Below, in pieces: positions 21,714-31,688 of a stretch of DNA of 64,000 nt. Where the stretch lies: positions 4,030,001 through 4,094,000 of the forward strand of contig CM059621.1 in assembly GCA_030435675.1 (NCBI GenBank), read 5' to 3'. Within the stretch, counting starts at the first letter, position 1; every line of letters starts with the position of its first letter. Source of the stretch: Steinernema hermaphroditum. Taxonomy: Eukaryota > Nematoda > Chromadorea > Rhabditida > Steinernematidae. Below the pieces are notes generated by a model that saw nothing but the letters and a program-made list of their open reading frames with translations, ran no database searches and was not told the DNA's origin. A program made the translations under genes and the position numbers.

Positions 21714-22806
21714 TTATGAAACCCAAAATGATAAACTGTTTAACTGTTTATTCCGAATCAGAATTATTACAATTCGCGGATCCCATTTCCAACCATATGG
21801 TGGAAGTATAGTGCTACGATCCCAACTGCTTGTGTGCAACCGCGCTCCATCCGTCGTTGAGCGGTTGCAAGTTTCTTCCTGCATTCTTCTCGCATGGGTC
21901 TGCCACGTGTGTGACCTCGTCGCCTTCTTGAATTCGTCTCGCCATCTGGTTCGGGGTCTGCCAAGAGGTCTTCTTGTGGGTGGTCTCCATTCGGCGATCT
22001 TCCTGGACCATTTCATTTCATCGTCATGTGCCATCTTCCACGCGTACGTCCATTTTCGCTTAATCGCTGCTTCAGTGATGTCCATCACCTTCGTGACGCC
22101 TCTGAGCCAGTTGTTGGTCCTCCTGTCTAACAGACGCACTCCGACCATTCTGCGCTCCATCCGTCGTTGAGCGGTTGCTAGTTTCTTCCTCGCTGACTTC
22201 GTGAGAGACCAGGTTTCGGATCCGTACAGCATAGCGGGAAGGACGCACATGCTGAAAAGACGTCGTTTCCATCGCATATTGACGGTCCGGCTGGTTAGAA
22301 AGTCCTTGTGCTGTCTGAAGGCGTTCCATCGGCTCTGGACTCGAGTGGTCCCGTAGCAGGCGGACTTCTTGGCCCAGGTAGATGAAAGATTCCACCTGGT
22401 CGACTTCTCTTCCGTTGAGCAGAATCGTGGCTTCTTCCGTCGTCATCATCTTCGTCTTCCTGGCGTTGATCTTCAGCCCGAATCGGCGGGATGCCTCATC
22501 CAATTCGTCGAGCATCTTTTGCAACTCTTGCGCTTTGTCAGCAATGAGGGCGACGTCGTCGGCGAACCGCAAATTGGAGAGGCGGCTTCCGTTGATGTTG
22601 ATTCCAACGTCGTCCCATTGCAGCTGACGGAATACGTGCTCCAGAGTTGCTGTAAACAGCTTTGGACTAATGGTGTCACCTTGTCGCACTCCGCGTCTGA
22701 TTTCGATCGGCACCAGTCGGTCAGCGATATTGATGAGCGATCTGGCTTCGCTGTAAATCTTCTGCAGGAGCTTGATGATCTGTGCCGGGACTCCTTGCTG
22801 CTGATA
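21714..22806 (-). mobile_element. Truncated RTE-type LINE
   Basis: Minus-strand reverse transcriptase and C-terminal piece: RRGVRQGDTISPKLF, LRFADDVALIA (RT active site), FIYLGQEVRLLRDHSS, then a frameshift to MRWKRRLFSMCVLPAMLYGS and GRPRTRWRDEF. About 75 percent similar by eye to the intact element at 23821-26800. It lacks the endonuclease, and its 5' part is cut by the foldback element starting at 22807. The 3' end has an AACAGTTAAACAGTT tail, like the short-repeat tails of RTE elements. Confidence 0.85.
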
Positions 22807-23432
22807 GTAACAGTTATATTGACGCTTCCTATTGATATCTAGCGGGTTTAAATGTGGGTTGGACAATCCCCAGGTGGTTGGGGAATTCAAAACTCTTATA
22901 TTTGTAACAGCACAGGGTGAAAACGAATATCGAGTGTTTACATGCAAAACTAACCCCAAAATCGGCAACACCATAGTAACTATCTTTTTCTGCATTAAAA
23001 ATAGCCTAGGTAGTGCAATAAGTGGAAACAAATGCTTCTGAAGATCTTTTGTCCTTCAAAACTCAAAGAAATCCAGAAATCACTGTTATAGGTTTTCGCG
23101 TATGCTGAACAACGTGAAAACGTTAGAAAAACGCTAGTCCATGTTTCCAGTCATTTAGGAAGTCTGAAAAGAATTCTGTTGAACCTAGGGTTTTAAATTT
23201 TGAAGGACAAACGATCTTCAAAAGCATTTGCTTCCACTTATTTCACCATCGAGGTTATTTTTAATACCGAAAAAGATAGCTACCGTGGTTTTGGCGTTTT
23301 TTCGGGGTAGCTTCACGCTCCATATTCCTCTTTCTCTGGTGCAACTACAAGTCGAAGAGTTTAACCAGGGATTCTTTAAATCAAACGTAAATCCGCTAAA
23401 TATGAATTGTTAGCATAAATATAACTGTTACA
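22807..23432. mobile_element. Foldback (long inverted repeat) element
   Basis: The two halves are imperfect inverted copies of roughly 280 bp each. The outer ends are GTAACAGTTATATT and its reverse. The inner arms pair AAGTGGAAACAAATGCTTCTG with CAAAAGCATTTGCTTCCACTT, and ACTATCTTTTTCTGCATTAAAAA with its counterpart near 23260. It interrupts the truncated RTE copy at 22806. A diverged copy of the central part lies near 38020-38130 (AACAACGTGATAATAACGTG, TTATTTAGGAACCCTGACAGG). Confidence 0.75.
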
Positions 23433-23820
23433 GACATTTTATAATTCATAAACAAGGCATCCCTTCTGTATTTAGGAGGTGTCATAGGGAGTGTTTACAT
23501 CTCAGTTTACATCTTCAGGAGGTGTTTACATCTAAGGTCCTGAAACAATTTGATGTGTGACATTTCGATGACCCACCAAACATACTAAAGTTTACAGTTT
23601 AAGTCCACATGAGAAAAAATAGATCCTAATCATTGAATACATTGAAAAGAGGCCAAATGCCTTTTGGATATCTTTACATGCGTGATGTTTATCGCGTCTC
23701 AATGACCTGATCGACCAGATAGAAATTCGGAGATCATGTGAAAATGATCAAGCATCTATTAGACAGAGCAACGGGAAACGAAGTGCTAAATAGGAAACCA
23801 GGAATACCGGTTGCGTCCTA
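23433..23820. other. Inter-element spacer
   Basis: No gene. 23466-23483 is a perfect 18-bp inverted partner of 21682-21699. GGAGGTGT / TTTACATC phrases are repeated at 23474-23535. Confidence 0.4.
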
Positions 23821-26800
23821 TTTTCTCCCACATTAACATTAACATTTATTCCGTATCATTGATTTACATCAAGCGGATCCCATTATGTTCAACCATTGGT
23901 GTATCGTCGTTCTTCTCGCCTGGGTCTGCCATGCCTGCGTCCTCAGCGTTTTCTTTATCTCGTCTCGCCATCTTGTCCTGGGTCGTCCGATCGGTCTCGA
24001 AACGATAGGCCTCCACTCCGTCAGGCGCTTCGACCATTTTTCTTCTTCTTCATTCGCGAGTTTCCATGCGTATTTCATTTTTCTTTTCTTCGCCGCTTCT
24101 CCAACGTCGGCAACCTTCGTTACACCGCGCAGCCATTCGTTCGACTTTCTGTCTAGCAGACGAATGCCGACCATTCGCCGCTCCATCTTCCGTTGCGCGG
24201 TTGCAAGCTTTTTGCTGTCGGTTTTCTTCATTGCCCATGTTTCAGAGCCGTACAGCATCGCCGGAAGGACGCACGTGTTGAAGAGTCGCCGCTTCCAACG
24301 CATCTCGACGGTCCTACTGGTGAGGAATTGTTTGTATTGTTTGAATACATTCCATCCACTGCAGATTCGTCGGCTGATCTCTCTTCCATGGTCGCGAACC
24401 AGTCTGACTTCTTGGCCGAGATAGATGAAGGATTCTACTTGCTCCACTTCGCTTCCGTTCAGCAGGATTCTGGTAGTTTCCGTTGACATCATCTTGGTTT
24501 TACTTGCGTTGATGTTCAGTCCGTTCTGGCGCGATTTTTCGTTCAAGTCATCAAGCATCTTCTGGAGATCTTCAGCAGAATCGGCGATGAGAGCGATATC
24601 GTCGGCGAACCGCAGGTTTGTTAGGCGGCTTCCGTTGATTTTCATGCCGATGTCGTCCCATTCCAGGTTCCGAAAGACTTGTTCCAGAGCAGCCGTGAAG
24701 AGTTTCGGACTTATGGTGTCACCTTGTCGCACTCCGCGCTGGATATCAATCGGCACCGTCTCTTCGTTCATATTCATCAGAGATTTGGCTTCTTGATAGA
24801 TTTTGCGCAGGAGTTTTATTATCTGCACGGGAACTCCTTGCTGTTGCACTGCGCTCCAAACAGCGTTCAGTTCGACACTGTCGAAGGCCTTCTCGAAGTC
24901 CACGAAGACGATGAACAGCGGCAAACGGTATTCACGGGAGCGTTCTACGAGCTGATTGATTGCTTGCAGATGATCAATCGTCGAGAAGTTCTTCCGGAAG
25001 CCCGCCTGTTCCACTGGTTGCGCCGCATCGAGTATCCCTTCAATCCGCTTGGTGAGCACTTTCGTGAGTAACTTGTAGATCGCAGAGAGAAGTGATATCG
25101 GGCGATAATTCTTGAGTTCCAGTGGATCGCCTTTCTTGTGCAGCAGAATCGTCGATGAATCAGCCATCTTCTGAGGGATTGAGCAGCTTCGGAGGCAGTC
25201 GTTGAACATCTTCGTCAGCCGCGGAACCAGTAGGTCTTTCCCGGTCTTTAGCATTTCGACCGTGATCTTGTCGATTCCAGGTGCTGTTCCATTTCTCATC
25301 GTCTTCAAGGCTTCTTCAACTTCGCTTATCAGCAGATCCGGACATTCTTCTTGCGTCTCATGTTCTTCATACCGTACTTCAACTGTCGAGGCATATAGCG
25401 ATTCGTAGAATGCTTTCACCGTCCGTTTCAGTTGCGTTGTCGTCGAACATAAATTGCCGTTGGCGTCACGGAGTCTTGTTAGCCTTCTTCTTCCGATTCC
25501 GGCTTCTCTTCTCACATGGCGCAGTCCTCGGTTCCTTCTTATCGCCTCCTCCACAAGCCGTTGGTGGTGTTTCACAAGATCCTTCTTGATTTCACGACGG
25601 ATCAACTTGTTGAATTCGGTAAGATTGACCCGTTCAGCAACCGTTGATCGGCGATTCTTCAGAAGGCGACGTTGGGAGAATAGCTGCTTCGTCGCTTTGG
25701 ACAGTCGTGGCGACTTCTCTTCTGTTTCTCGGGCGAATTCTGCGGCAGAGCGGACTTCTTCAACCAGATTTTCGTAGTCTTCTGTGCGGGACGGTGCAAG
25801 ATCCACGGCAGTAAGAGCTAGCCGGAAGAGATCACGATTTATTCGGTGTTTCTCCTTTAGCCTTCGGTCTTCATGTCGCATCGCTTCACGTCCTGGTGTC
25901 TGGATGACTGCACGTACGAGGCGATGATCCGAACTCGAGATATGAGATCCAAGAACGGCTGTGGATCGGAACCGAATGAGCCTGGAGGCAAGCACAAAGT
26001 CTATGCAGTTCTTCGTACGCCCATCCGGCGAAATCCAAGTCCACTTCCGCCCCGGCCTCGCTCTGAAGAACGTGTTGACCGCTCGCAGGTGGTGTTCTTC
26101 ACAGAAGTCCAGAAGTTTCTGCCCACGGGCGTTTCGGTCACCGTATCCGAAGTTCCCGACTGCCTGTTCGTCTTCTTCTTCTCGTCTTCCGACTTTGGCA
26201 TTGAAGTCACCGAGCAGAGCAGGATACACCCGCAATCTTGGCGCGATTGCATCCCGTAAAGTACTACTAGCACCCCTTTGTCCAGGCATACTAGCAGCCC
26301 GTAGCTCTGAACGGAGGGTCTCCAAGAGGCTGTCGTACTCGTCTTCTTCTTCTTCTTCGTCATCTTCACGCGTGGCTGAGGTTGGTGGTGCGTATACTGC
26401 GAAGAGTCGTAGTAACTGTTGTCCAAACTTCAGGTCCAGCGCGGATATTCGTGGCGTCACTGGGCGAAAAGCTTCTACAAAGGGTTGTACTCGGCTGCTG
26501 ACGAAAAATCCAGTTCCAGAGACTCCACCACTGTCATCTGGCCCCGCATGATAGAAGCGGAAGCCGGAGTCATTCAGATCAAGAGCTCCTGTTCCTCTCC
26601 ATCGGAGTTCCGTAAGCGCAAGTATATCGATGTTGATCCCTTCGAGTTCTTCTTGCAGCTCCAGTAGACGTGCCGTTGACGCGAGTCGGCGCACATTCAG
26701 CGTTCCAATTGAGAGACGGCCAATGTTTGTGGGTTGGAACATACGTGATCCTGCTGTTCCAAGACTTCTGGATCACGGGGTCCGCTGGCAGTGGGGGCTG
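23821..26800 (-). mobile_element. RTE-type LINE, apparently full length
   Basis: Whole element on the minus strand. A short GC-rich leader (about 26800-26743) has the phrase ACCGACCGCTC twice. The intact 957-codon ORF is followed by a short 3' end with three TAATGT-type units (plus strand 23830-23848), the simple-repeat tail typical of RTE-clade elements. Its single ORF with endonuclease and RT, and the lack of a separate ORF1, fit RTE. Confidence 0.85.
23869..26742 (-). CDS. RTE retrotransposon endonuclease/reverse transcriptase, 957 aa
   Basis: Single open frame from ATG 26742. The N-terminal APE-type endonuclease (residues ~1-290) shows TLNVRRL, LALTELRW (catalytic Glu), FAVYAPP, LLGDFNAKVG and SSDHRLV (catalytic SDH). 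An acidic run (residues ~126-135) is encoded by a TTC-type microsatellite near 26340. The reverse transcriptase (about 440-800) shows NGTAPGIDKITVEML, NYRPISLLS, FVDFEKAFDSVE (first Asp), RGVRQGDTISPKLF and FADD at ~712-715 (catalytic Asp pair). A C-terminal KLATAQRKMERRMVG and GRPRTRWRDEI region follows. No stop or frameshift is present, so it could be autonomous. It nicks target DNA and primes reverse transcription there. Overlapping plus-strand frames are antisense shadows. Confidence 0.93.
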   Translation of the reverse strand: MFQPTNIGRLSIGTLNVRRLASTARLLELQEELEGINIDILALTELRWRGTGALDLNDSGFRFYHAGPDDSGGVSGTGFFVSSRVQPFVEAFRPVTPRISALDLKFGQQLLRLFAVYAPPTSATREDDEEEEEDEYDSLLETLRSELRAASMPGQRGASSTLRDAIAPRLRVYPALLGDFNAKVGRREEEDEQAVGNFGYGDRNARGQKLLDFCEEHHLRAVNTFFRARPGRKWTWISPDGRTKNCIDFVLASRLIRFRSTAVLGSHISSSDHRLVRAVIQTPGREAMRHEDRRLKEKHRINRDLFRLALTAVDLAPSRTEDYENLVEEVRSAAEFARETEEKSPRLSKATKQLFSQRRLLKNRRSTVAERVNLTEFNKLIRREIKKDLVKHHQRLVEEAIRRNRGLRHVRREAGIGRRRLTRLRDANGNLCSTTTQLKRTVKAFYESLYASTVEVRYEEHETQEECPDLLISEVEEALKTMRNGTAPGIDKITVEMLKTGKDLLVPRLTKMFNDCLRSCSIPQKMADSSTILLHKKGDPLELKNYRPISLLSAIYKLLTKVLTKRIEGILDAAQPVEQAGFRKNFSTIDHLQAINQLVERSREYRLPLFIVFVDFEKAFDSVELNAVWSAVQQQGVPVQIIKLLRKIYQEAKSLMNMNEETVPIDIQRGVRQGDTISPKLFTAALEQVFRNLEWDDIGMKINGSRLTNLRFADDIALIADSAEDLQKMLDDLNEKSRQNGLNINASKTKMMSTETTRILLNGSEVEQVESFIYLGQEVRLVRDHGREISRRICSGWNVFKQYKQFLTSRTVEMRWKRRLFNTCVLPAMLYGSETWAMKKTDSKKLATAQRKMERRMVGIRLLDRKSNEWLRGVTKVADVGEAAKKRKMKYAWKLANEEEEKWSKRLTEWRPIVSRPIGRPRTRWRDEIKKTLRTQAWQTQARRTTIHQWLNIMGSA

Positions 26801-27224
26801 AGGGGGATGACCGACCGCTCAAAACCCAGAGGAGAGGGGGATAACCGACCGCTCTCCACCGCTACACAAACCAGACTCCTATATAGTCTCCCACAATATG
26901 TGTTATTCATTGGTATTTTTTGTATTCAGAATAAATGGTCTTGCTTAAAAAGAAAAAAAGATTTCCTATATAGTCTGGATGCATAAGTGCACAATCACCA
27001 AGTGAGGTGTCGCCGAGGCCCTCGGAGCTATACGAGATCAAGCTCGACGTTGAACACGAGACGGGACTAGAAACCACAACCGACGTCGTTAACAAAATGC
27101 ATACGAATAGTTCGATCTTAAATCGTTCGACGCAACGCAACGGGAGACGAGTTCGAGCTTGTGTTGTTTAATAGTAACGTATCATCAATGTACTACATTA
27201 TACAAGACGGCTTTCACGATATTA
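26801..27224. other. Intergenic, nothing recognised
   Basis: Upstream flank of the RTE element. A short palindromic stretch (CGCCGAGGCCCTCGG) lies near 27011. No gene seen. Confidence 0.35.
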
Positions 27225-27730
27225 TTTCATGTGTCAAACGCTTTACGCCTTGTATAACACAGGAAATAGACGGCAGAGGGTATCAGTTGCAGCCGACTTC
27301 ATCCCTGCTGTAGCGGTGATGTCGAACCTGTCGGAGACGGCGCGCTTCACGGGACATCTGGGCAAAACACTTAGGAAATGACGACGGGTATCCTCCTTCT
27401 CACGGCGTTTGGTAACAGGAGCGGCTTCGGAGCCCGCATCTTCGTCGGACAGATCGGCGCTTGGTCCGGAAGATGTGCTTTCGCCGGTAGTAGTGTTCTT
27501 AGAGCGACGGCGACCTTGGTGATGGCATCTCACGCAACTTGGGGCGTCGGATTCCTGGCGTCGGACATCTTGTTGTCAGCGGTGGTGGGACTACGGCTTC
27601 CGGGTGTCCCAGTTCCTTCTGGAAGCCGGGAGAATCACAACTGCCGCAGGGATCGCTGTCTGAACCGGACGCTCAGAGATCGAGTGAGGAACCGACCGCG
27701 ACACGAGTGAGACCAGACAAGAAGGTCGTA
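27225..27730 (-). repeat. Dispersed repeat B, near complete copy
   Basis: The reverse tail starts at 27236 (AAACGCTTTACGCCTTG). The body has GACGGCGCGCTTCACGGGACA, TTGTTGTCAGCGGTGGTGGG and CTTCCGGGTGTCCC. The head reads in reverse as GAACCGACCGCGACACGAGTG near 27690-27710. Same order as the copies at 12965 and 59343. Confidence 0.75.
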
Positions 27731-28424
27731 AATTTCAGCGAAATCTGAGAGAGTAACGTTTGAACCGTACCTGCACATTTCCTCCTTATTCCTGAACTCT
27801 GCTTCCCCTTAGCTGGGCTTACCAGTATAGGAGCCGGATCGATCATTTTCGTCGATAACGGCGGCCGAGAACGACTGATCACACAGCTCCTTGCTGAGAA
27901 AGCGAACGGACGACACAATAGATCGTCCGAAACGCAAAAGGAAACCGCGCTTCGTTATCCAGTAGCTAATATTTTGGGTTACAGATTCACGTATTCCCCT
28001 CATTTTTGACAACCGTTGTATGAATGCATCCAGGTTGGAAGAACAACTCAACAGCCCAACATTTTATGAAATGCAAATGGAACTAAAAAGTTTCCTTTGC
28101 ATTTTTGCGATATCACACTGCAACGTTCTGTTTGCTGCATTTTGCATACCAGCGCACAGCAATATGGAATCCGGTTTTCGTACAGGGGAGAAGTCATTTG
28201 TCGCACTGCCAGGGAAGAAAACAGATTAACAGAGTGCTTCATGTGAAACCGGTTTAAGCAAGCAAGTGTACGCACACTTTATACCAAACAACGCCCCTGC
28301 ACTAGTAGCTCCAATTTCCAACTATAATTTTTCACACGGCGCGCTGATAAACCAGCGATTGTCCCTTTTTTTCGGTTCGACTTGGATTTCATTTTTTATA
28401 CAGCTGTTTTCGTATAGAACACTA
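27731..28424. other. Intergenic, nothing recognised
   Basis: No gene or known repeat recognised between repeat B and the TIR element. Confidence 0.35.
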
Positions 28425-28554
28425 ACAAGGGAAGGGTCAATCATGTTACGCTAAGATCGACGCGAGACTATTGGCAAACGGTAGGCCTAGGTGAGTGTAT
28501 TAACACTGTGAAATACTAGGTGCCCTCGCTCAGTCACCAGCGAGAAACAGAGAT

Positions 28555-28800
28555 TTAAAGTTATGGCTATCGGGGTATCCCCTATATATAAATGGAGAAC
28601 CGACGGGTCCGTTGGTCTGTGTGTGTGTGTGTCTGTGTGTGTGTTTTTCCGTGCGCACGGCGGAAACACCCACACAAAATAAGAACCCCGAGGGGAACCG
28701 AACCCGACACCGCCCGCTTACAAACAGAGAACGTTCGCAATGAGCCACACAGACAGTTGAGATGGTAGTGCTCTACTTCCACTATCTCTCTAGCGATGCT
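28555..28800 (-). mobile_element. tRNA-derived SINE, inverted copy
   Basis: Reverse complement of the copy at 21330-21545. Order on the minus strand: box A-like TGGCTCATTGCG, GGTGTCGGGTTCGG, TTATTTTGTGTGGGTGTTTCC, a CA-type microsatellite, then CCGTCGGTTCTCC. It diverges from the other copy at scattered positions. Confidence 0.7.
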
Positions 28801-28929
28801 AGGCTTTGAATTTTTTGTGCTGTTTTTGAGTGAGTGATTTTTTGCCTATTTTGTAACCAGCAGTGTTTTCGGTTCGAGTTTCCTGAAACCTTACAGTTTT
28901 TTCGCCCATTTTAGCCATTTACATGAGCG

Positions 28930-29195
28930 CCAATTTACATGCCGCCCGCAGGGCTATGGTGTCTTGCCGCCCGCAGGGCTACAGTTTTTGGCCCCAACTT
29001 CAGCAATTTGCATGAGCACCAATCTTGCCGCCCGCAGGGCTATGGTGTCTTGCCGCACGCAGGGCTACAGTTTTTTGGCCCCAACTTCAGCCTTATCCAT
29101 GAGCACCAATCTTGCCGCCCGCAGGGCTACAGGCTAATTGGCTTTTAGTACCTGGAGGGCGCGAATTCGCGCGCATCCGGGTTTATATACGATAA
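28930..29195. repeat. GC-rich repeat array, inverted relative to 20945-21255
   Basis: About five copies of CTTGCCGCCCGCAGGGCTA with TTTTTGGCCCCAACTTCAGC spacers, ending GGCTAATTGGCTTTTAGTACC and CGCGCGCATCCGGG. It is the mirror image of the array 8 kb to the left. Confidence 0.75.
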
Positions 29196-29735
29196 TGGCG
29201 GCATTAAAAGCCCTTGTCAATATGGCGCAGTGGATAAGTCACATGCCTTCGATGCCAGGTCATGTTCTAGGAGGTCACGGGTTCGAACCCCCACCCATTC
29301 TTTCGTTTGAAAAGTAGTTATCGCGCTCTTAATGGACCCTACAACTGGTCAGTGCTATATTCCACGCAACATTCACCGTGACATACATGTTTTACAACGC
29401 CGTAAAGTACTTTGCTATCAGTGAGGATCACTCTGAATAGTTATTTTGCGTAAAAATGTTTTCCTTTCATATGTTGTGAAGCTGAATGAAAAAGAAAGAA
29501 TGGGTCTGGGGTTCGAACCCGTTCAAACCCGTTCGAACGCCTAACGTTTGCCAATAGTCTCGCGTCGATCTTAGCGTAACATGATTGACCCTTCCCTTGT
29601 AAGTTATAAAGCACTACAGTACAACTATTCGTGAAATAAGTGATAATTGTTAGTTAAAGAAAACGTGCGACCACTCACATTCAGAACGACTTCCATACGC
29701 AGCGAAACAGGCGAAGAGTCGCTTCTGAAAATACA

Positions 29736-30081
29736 CTACCGTTTTCCGGCGTGATTCCTTCCGAGGCCTTGGACAGCGCGTTTTTGAGCCGGTCCAGTAA
29801 CCATCAGCTGATAGCGCAGACCTTCTTCTCTATAATGTCGCAAACATCCGGCTTTTCCGTCAGTGGATTCCTTTCGGGAGCTTGTACAAATAGACTCCCA
29901 GTTCTTCTCTGACCAGCTGCTGCATGATTCCGTACCCGATAACATGATCTCTGGCCAATTTCCTGATGCTTCTCTGTGGATTCCACTGAACCTTCTGTTT
30001 TTCAGTTTTTTTTCGCTGCTTGAGTTTTGGCGGTGTGCCGTCGTTCGCTTCGCTCACGGTCCTCGATCTCTTCTGCCTCAT
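29736..30081 (-). pseudogene. Tc1/mariner transposase N-terminal fragment
   Basis: Minus-strand reading with frame changes: NPQRSIRKLARDHVIGYGIM, then VREELGVYLYKLPKGIH, then LTEKPDVCDIIEKK. This matches the helix-turn-helix and linker of Tc1/mariner transposases. No catalytic region follows. Confidence 0.65.
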
Positions 30082-31688
30082 GCAAACGTTGAAAAAACTA
30101 GAATCTCAACAGCTTCGCGAGCTCTGGAATTGACATTCCCCTCAGGTGGTGCGCGACGATGGCGGCGCGATCCTAATCGGATACCATTTTTTCTGAATAA
30201 CAGCAAAAGCGAAAAGCAACGATCTTCAGCAGTTCTGGCTCAAAATAACACGCGGAACACGAACAAAGCACTTACGTAAAGCGAGCATGCCTAGATCGGC
30301 AAAAAAACTTTGCATACTCGGTTGACTTATAGTACTTTCCAGTGACTCTGGCCGGGTTTGACTCGGAACCGACCGAGCCGAGCTGGAGCTGGCTCGGGTT
30401 GCGAAATCCCTAGCAGAGCCGGGTGGACAAGCCGGCCAACCGTTGAAATCAACCCGAGTTGGCATCTTTGAGTAGTAAACATAAAATTTTTCTTACCAAG
30501 ATTGAAGGAGCGGTATCCCAAATCAATGTTTTGTTTCGTTCAGACTTTGATATCTTGGTTTTGCTCCAATCCTCACTTGAGTGCATGGTTGGAATATTAC
30601 AACATTTAACGAATCAGTGGACTTTCTACTGTAGTTGCGATACACAATAAATTTCAGCTTACGTATGAACATCGAAACTCAACCAGAAGAGCATTGTTAA
30701 TAATATGAAAACACATTATGTGACACAAACAGGTTTTCGCGGACCGAGTGATCGAAAGGGTCGAATTGAACTTTGCCCGTACAGACAAAGTATAGTCTCT
30801 TGCTTCTATTTACTGATACGTCACACGATCATAGGCAAACGCTCACTGGCATCAGTGTGCGCGGGCATCAGGAAGGCGAGGAGCTGATTCCGGAGGCGGT
30901 GGAGCACAGCGAACCCATATTCAGCTCGGATAGCGACGTTGACGTCGGAGTTGAGGAGCTTCTTCAGCGGCTTCCGTGGGTGACACGGCCGAAGACAAGC
31001 AACCGAGCGAAACGCGTTGTCAGGCGAACCTGGAACCATCGAAGCAGCTGGCTGAGTGTTCGGAATACCGCTGTAGCGCTTCTTCGGCTTCTTTGGCGGT
31101 GCAGATGTAGTCGGGCGGCAGTGACTAGCTTCTTGGGCTCCCTGGTAAATAACCTCAGGCATGCCCGAAATTCTCCTGATTACATAAATCGCAAATAAGA
31201 AACCGGCGAAGGCCATATAACCCTATTACATGCATGACCTCCATAACAGATTTGTTCGTTTCGATTTTAGAGCTCATTCGTATCATGACTGGCGGCCGCA
31301 CAACAACTGGCATTTAGGAGTGTTTCATGGAAGCGGGGCTTTAAGCAGCGAGACCTGTCAAAACAACATTACTGTAATAATTGATTTATGACATTATATG
31401 ATTGAACACGCAGGGAGGAGATGGGCTGGTTGACAGTAACCCTTTCTTTCGTGTTCAATGCTGTAGATTGGCCTTTAGTGTATAAAAACAACCTTTGTTG
31501 TTTTGGAACTTGTGTGAGTGTCCGCCCAATCACACTATTTAAAGGGATGGTGATCAGTACTTGATATATAGATCTAGGTGTAATATTTCCCAACTGTATG
31601 TATGGTCTCGTATAAATAACGCGCTATGTGCTTATTAAAAAGAGCTCTGAATTAATTCCAGATTTATAGCAAACGACAAAGCGACATC
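30082..31688. other. Intergenic with a repeat-D copy at about 30790-31160
   Basis: At 30880-31000 the phrases GAGGAGCTGATTCCGGAGGCG, GTGGAGCACAGCGAACCC and GACGTCGGAGTTGAGGAGC match 61430-61520 closely. The 131-141 codon frames in this stretch derive from the repeat. No gene seen in 30082-31688. Confidence 0.5.

Larger units (their letters stand above)
28425..29600. mobile_element. TIR element with 62-bp inverted ends, carrying a SINE and a GC-rich array
   Basis: 28425-28486 (ACAAGGGAAGGGTCAATCAT...) is matched in reverse at 29539-29600 with a single difference. Inside are an inverted SINE (28555-28800), the GC-rich array (28930-29195) and a tRNA-like stretch (29225-29290) with box A-like TGGCGCAGTGG and box B-like GGGTTCGAACCC. 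No transposase frame is present, so it is non-autonomous. A clear target duplication was not found. Confidence 0.75.

Noticed and set aside
23885..26667. Many plus-strand frames of 60-200 codons
   Set aside because: All lie opposite the 957-codon RTE ORF and show no family pattern; they are shadows of a long, GC-richer coding region.
29221..29300. Candidate tRNA gene (box A-like TGGCGCAGTGG, box B-like GGGTTCGAACCC)
   Set aside because: The acceptor and T stems do not pair, so it is more likely a tRNA-derived SINE head or relic.
30773..31198. 141-codon plus-strand ORF
   Set aside because: It overlaps a repeat-D copy that also occurs at 61430-61520 in another frame context.
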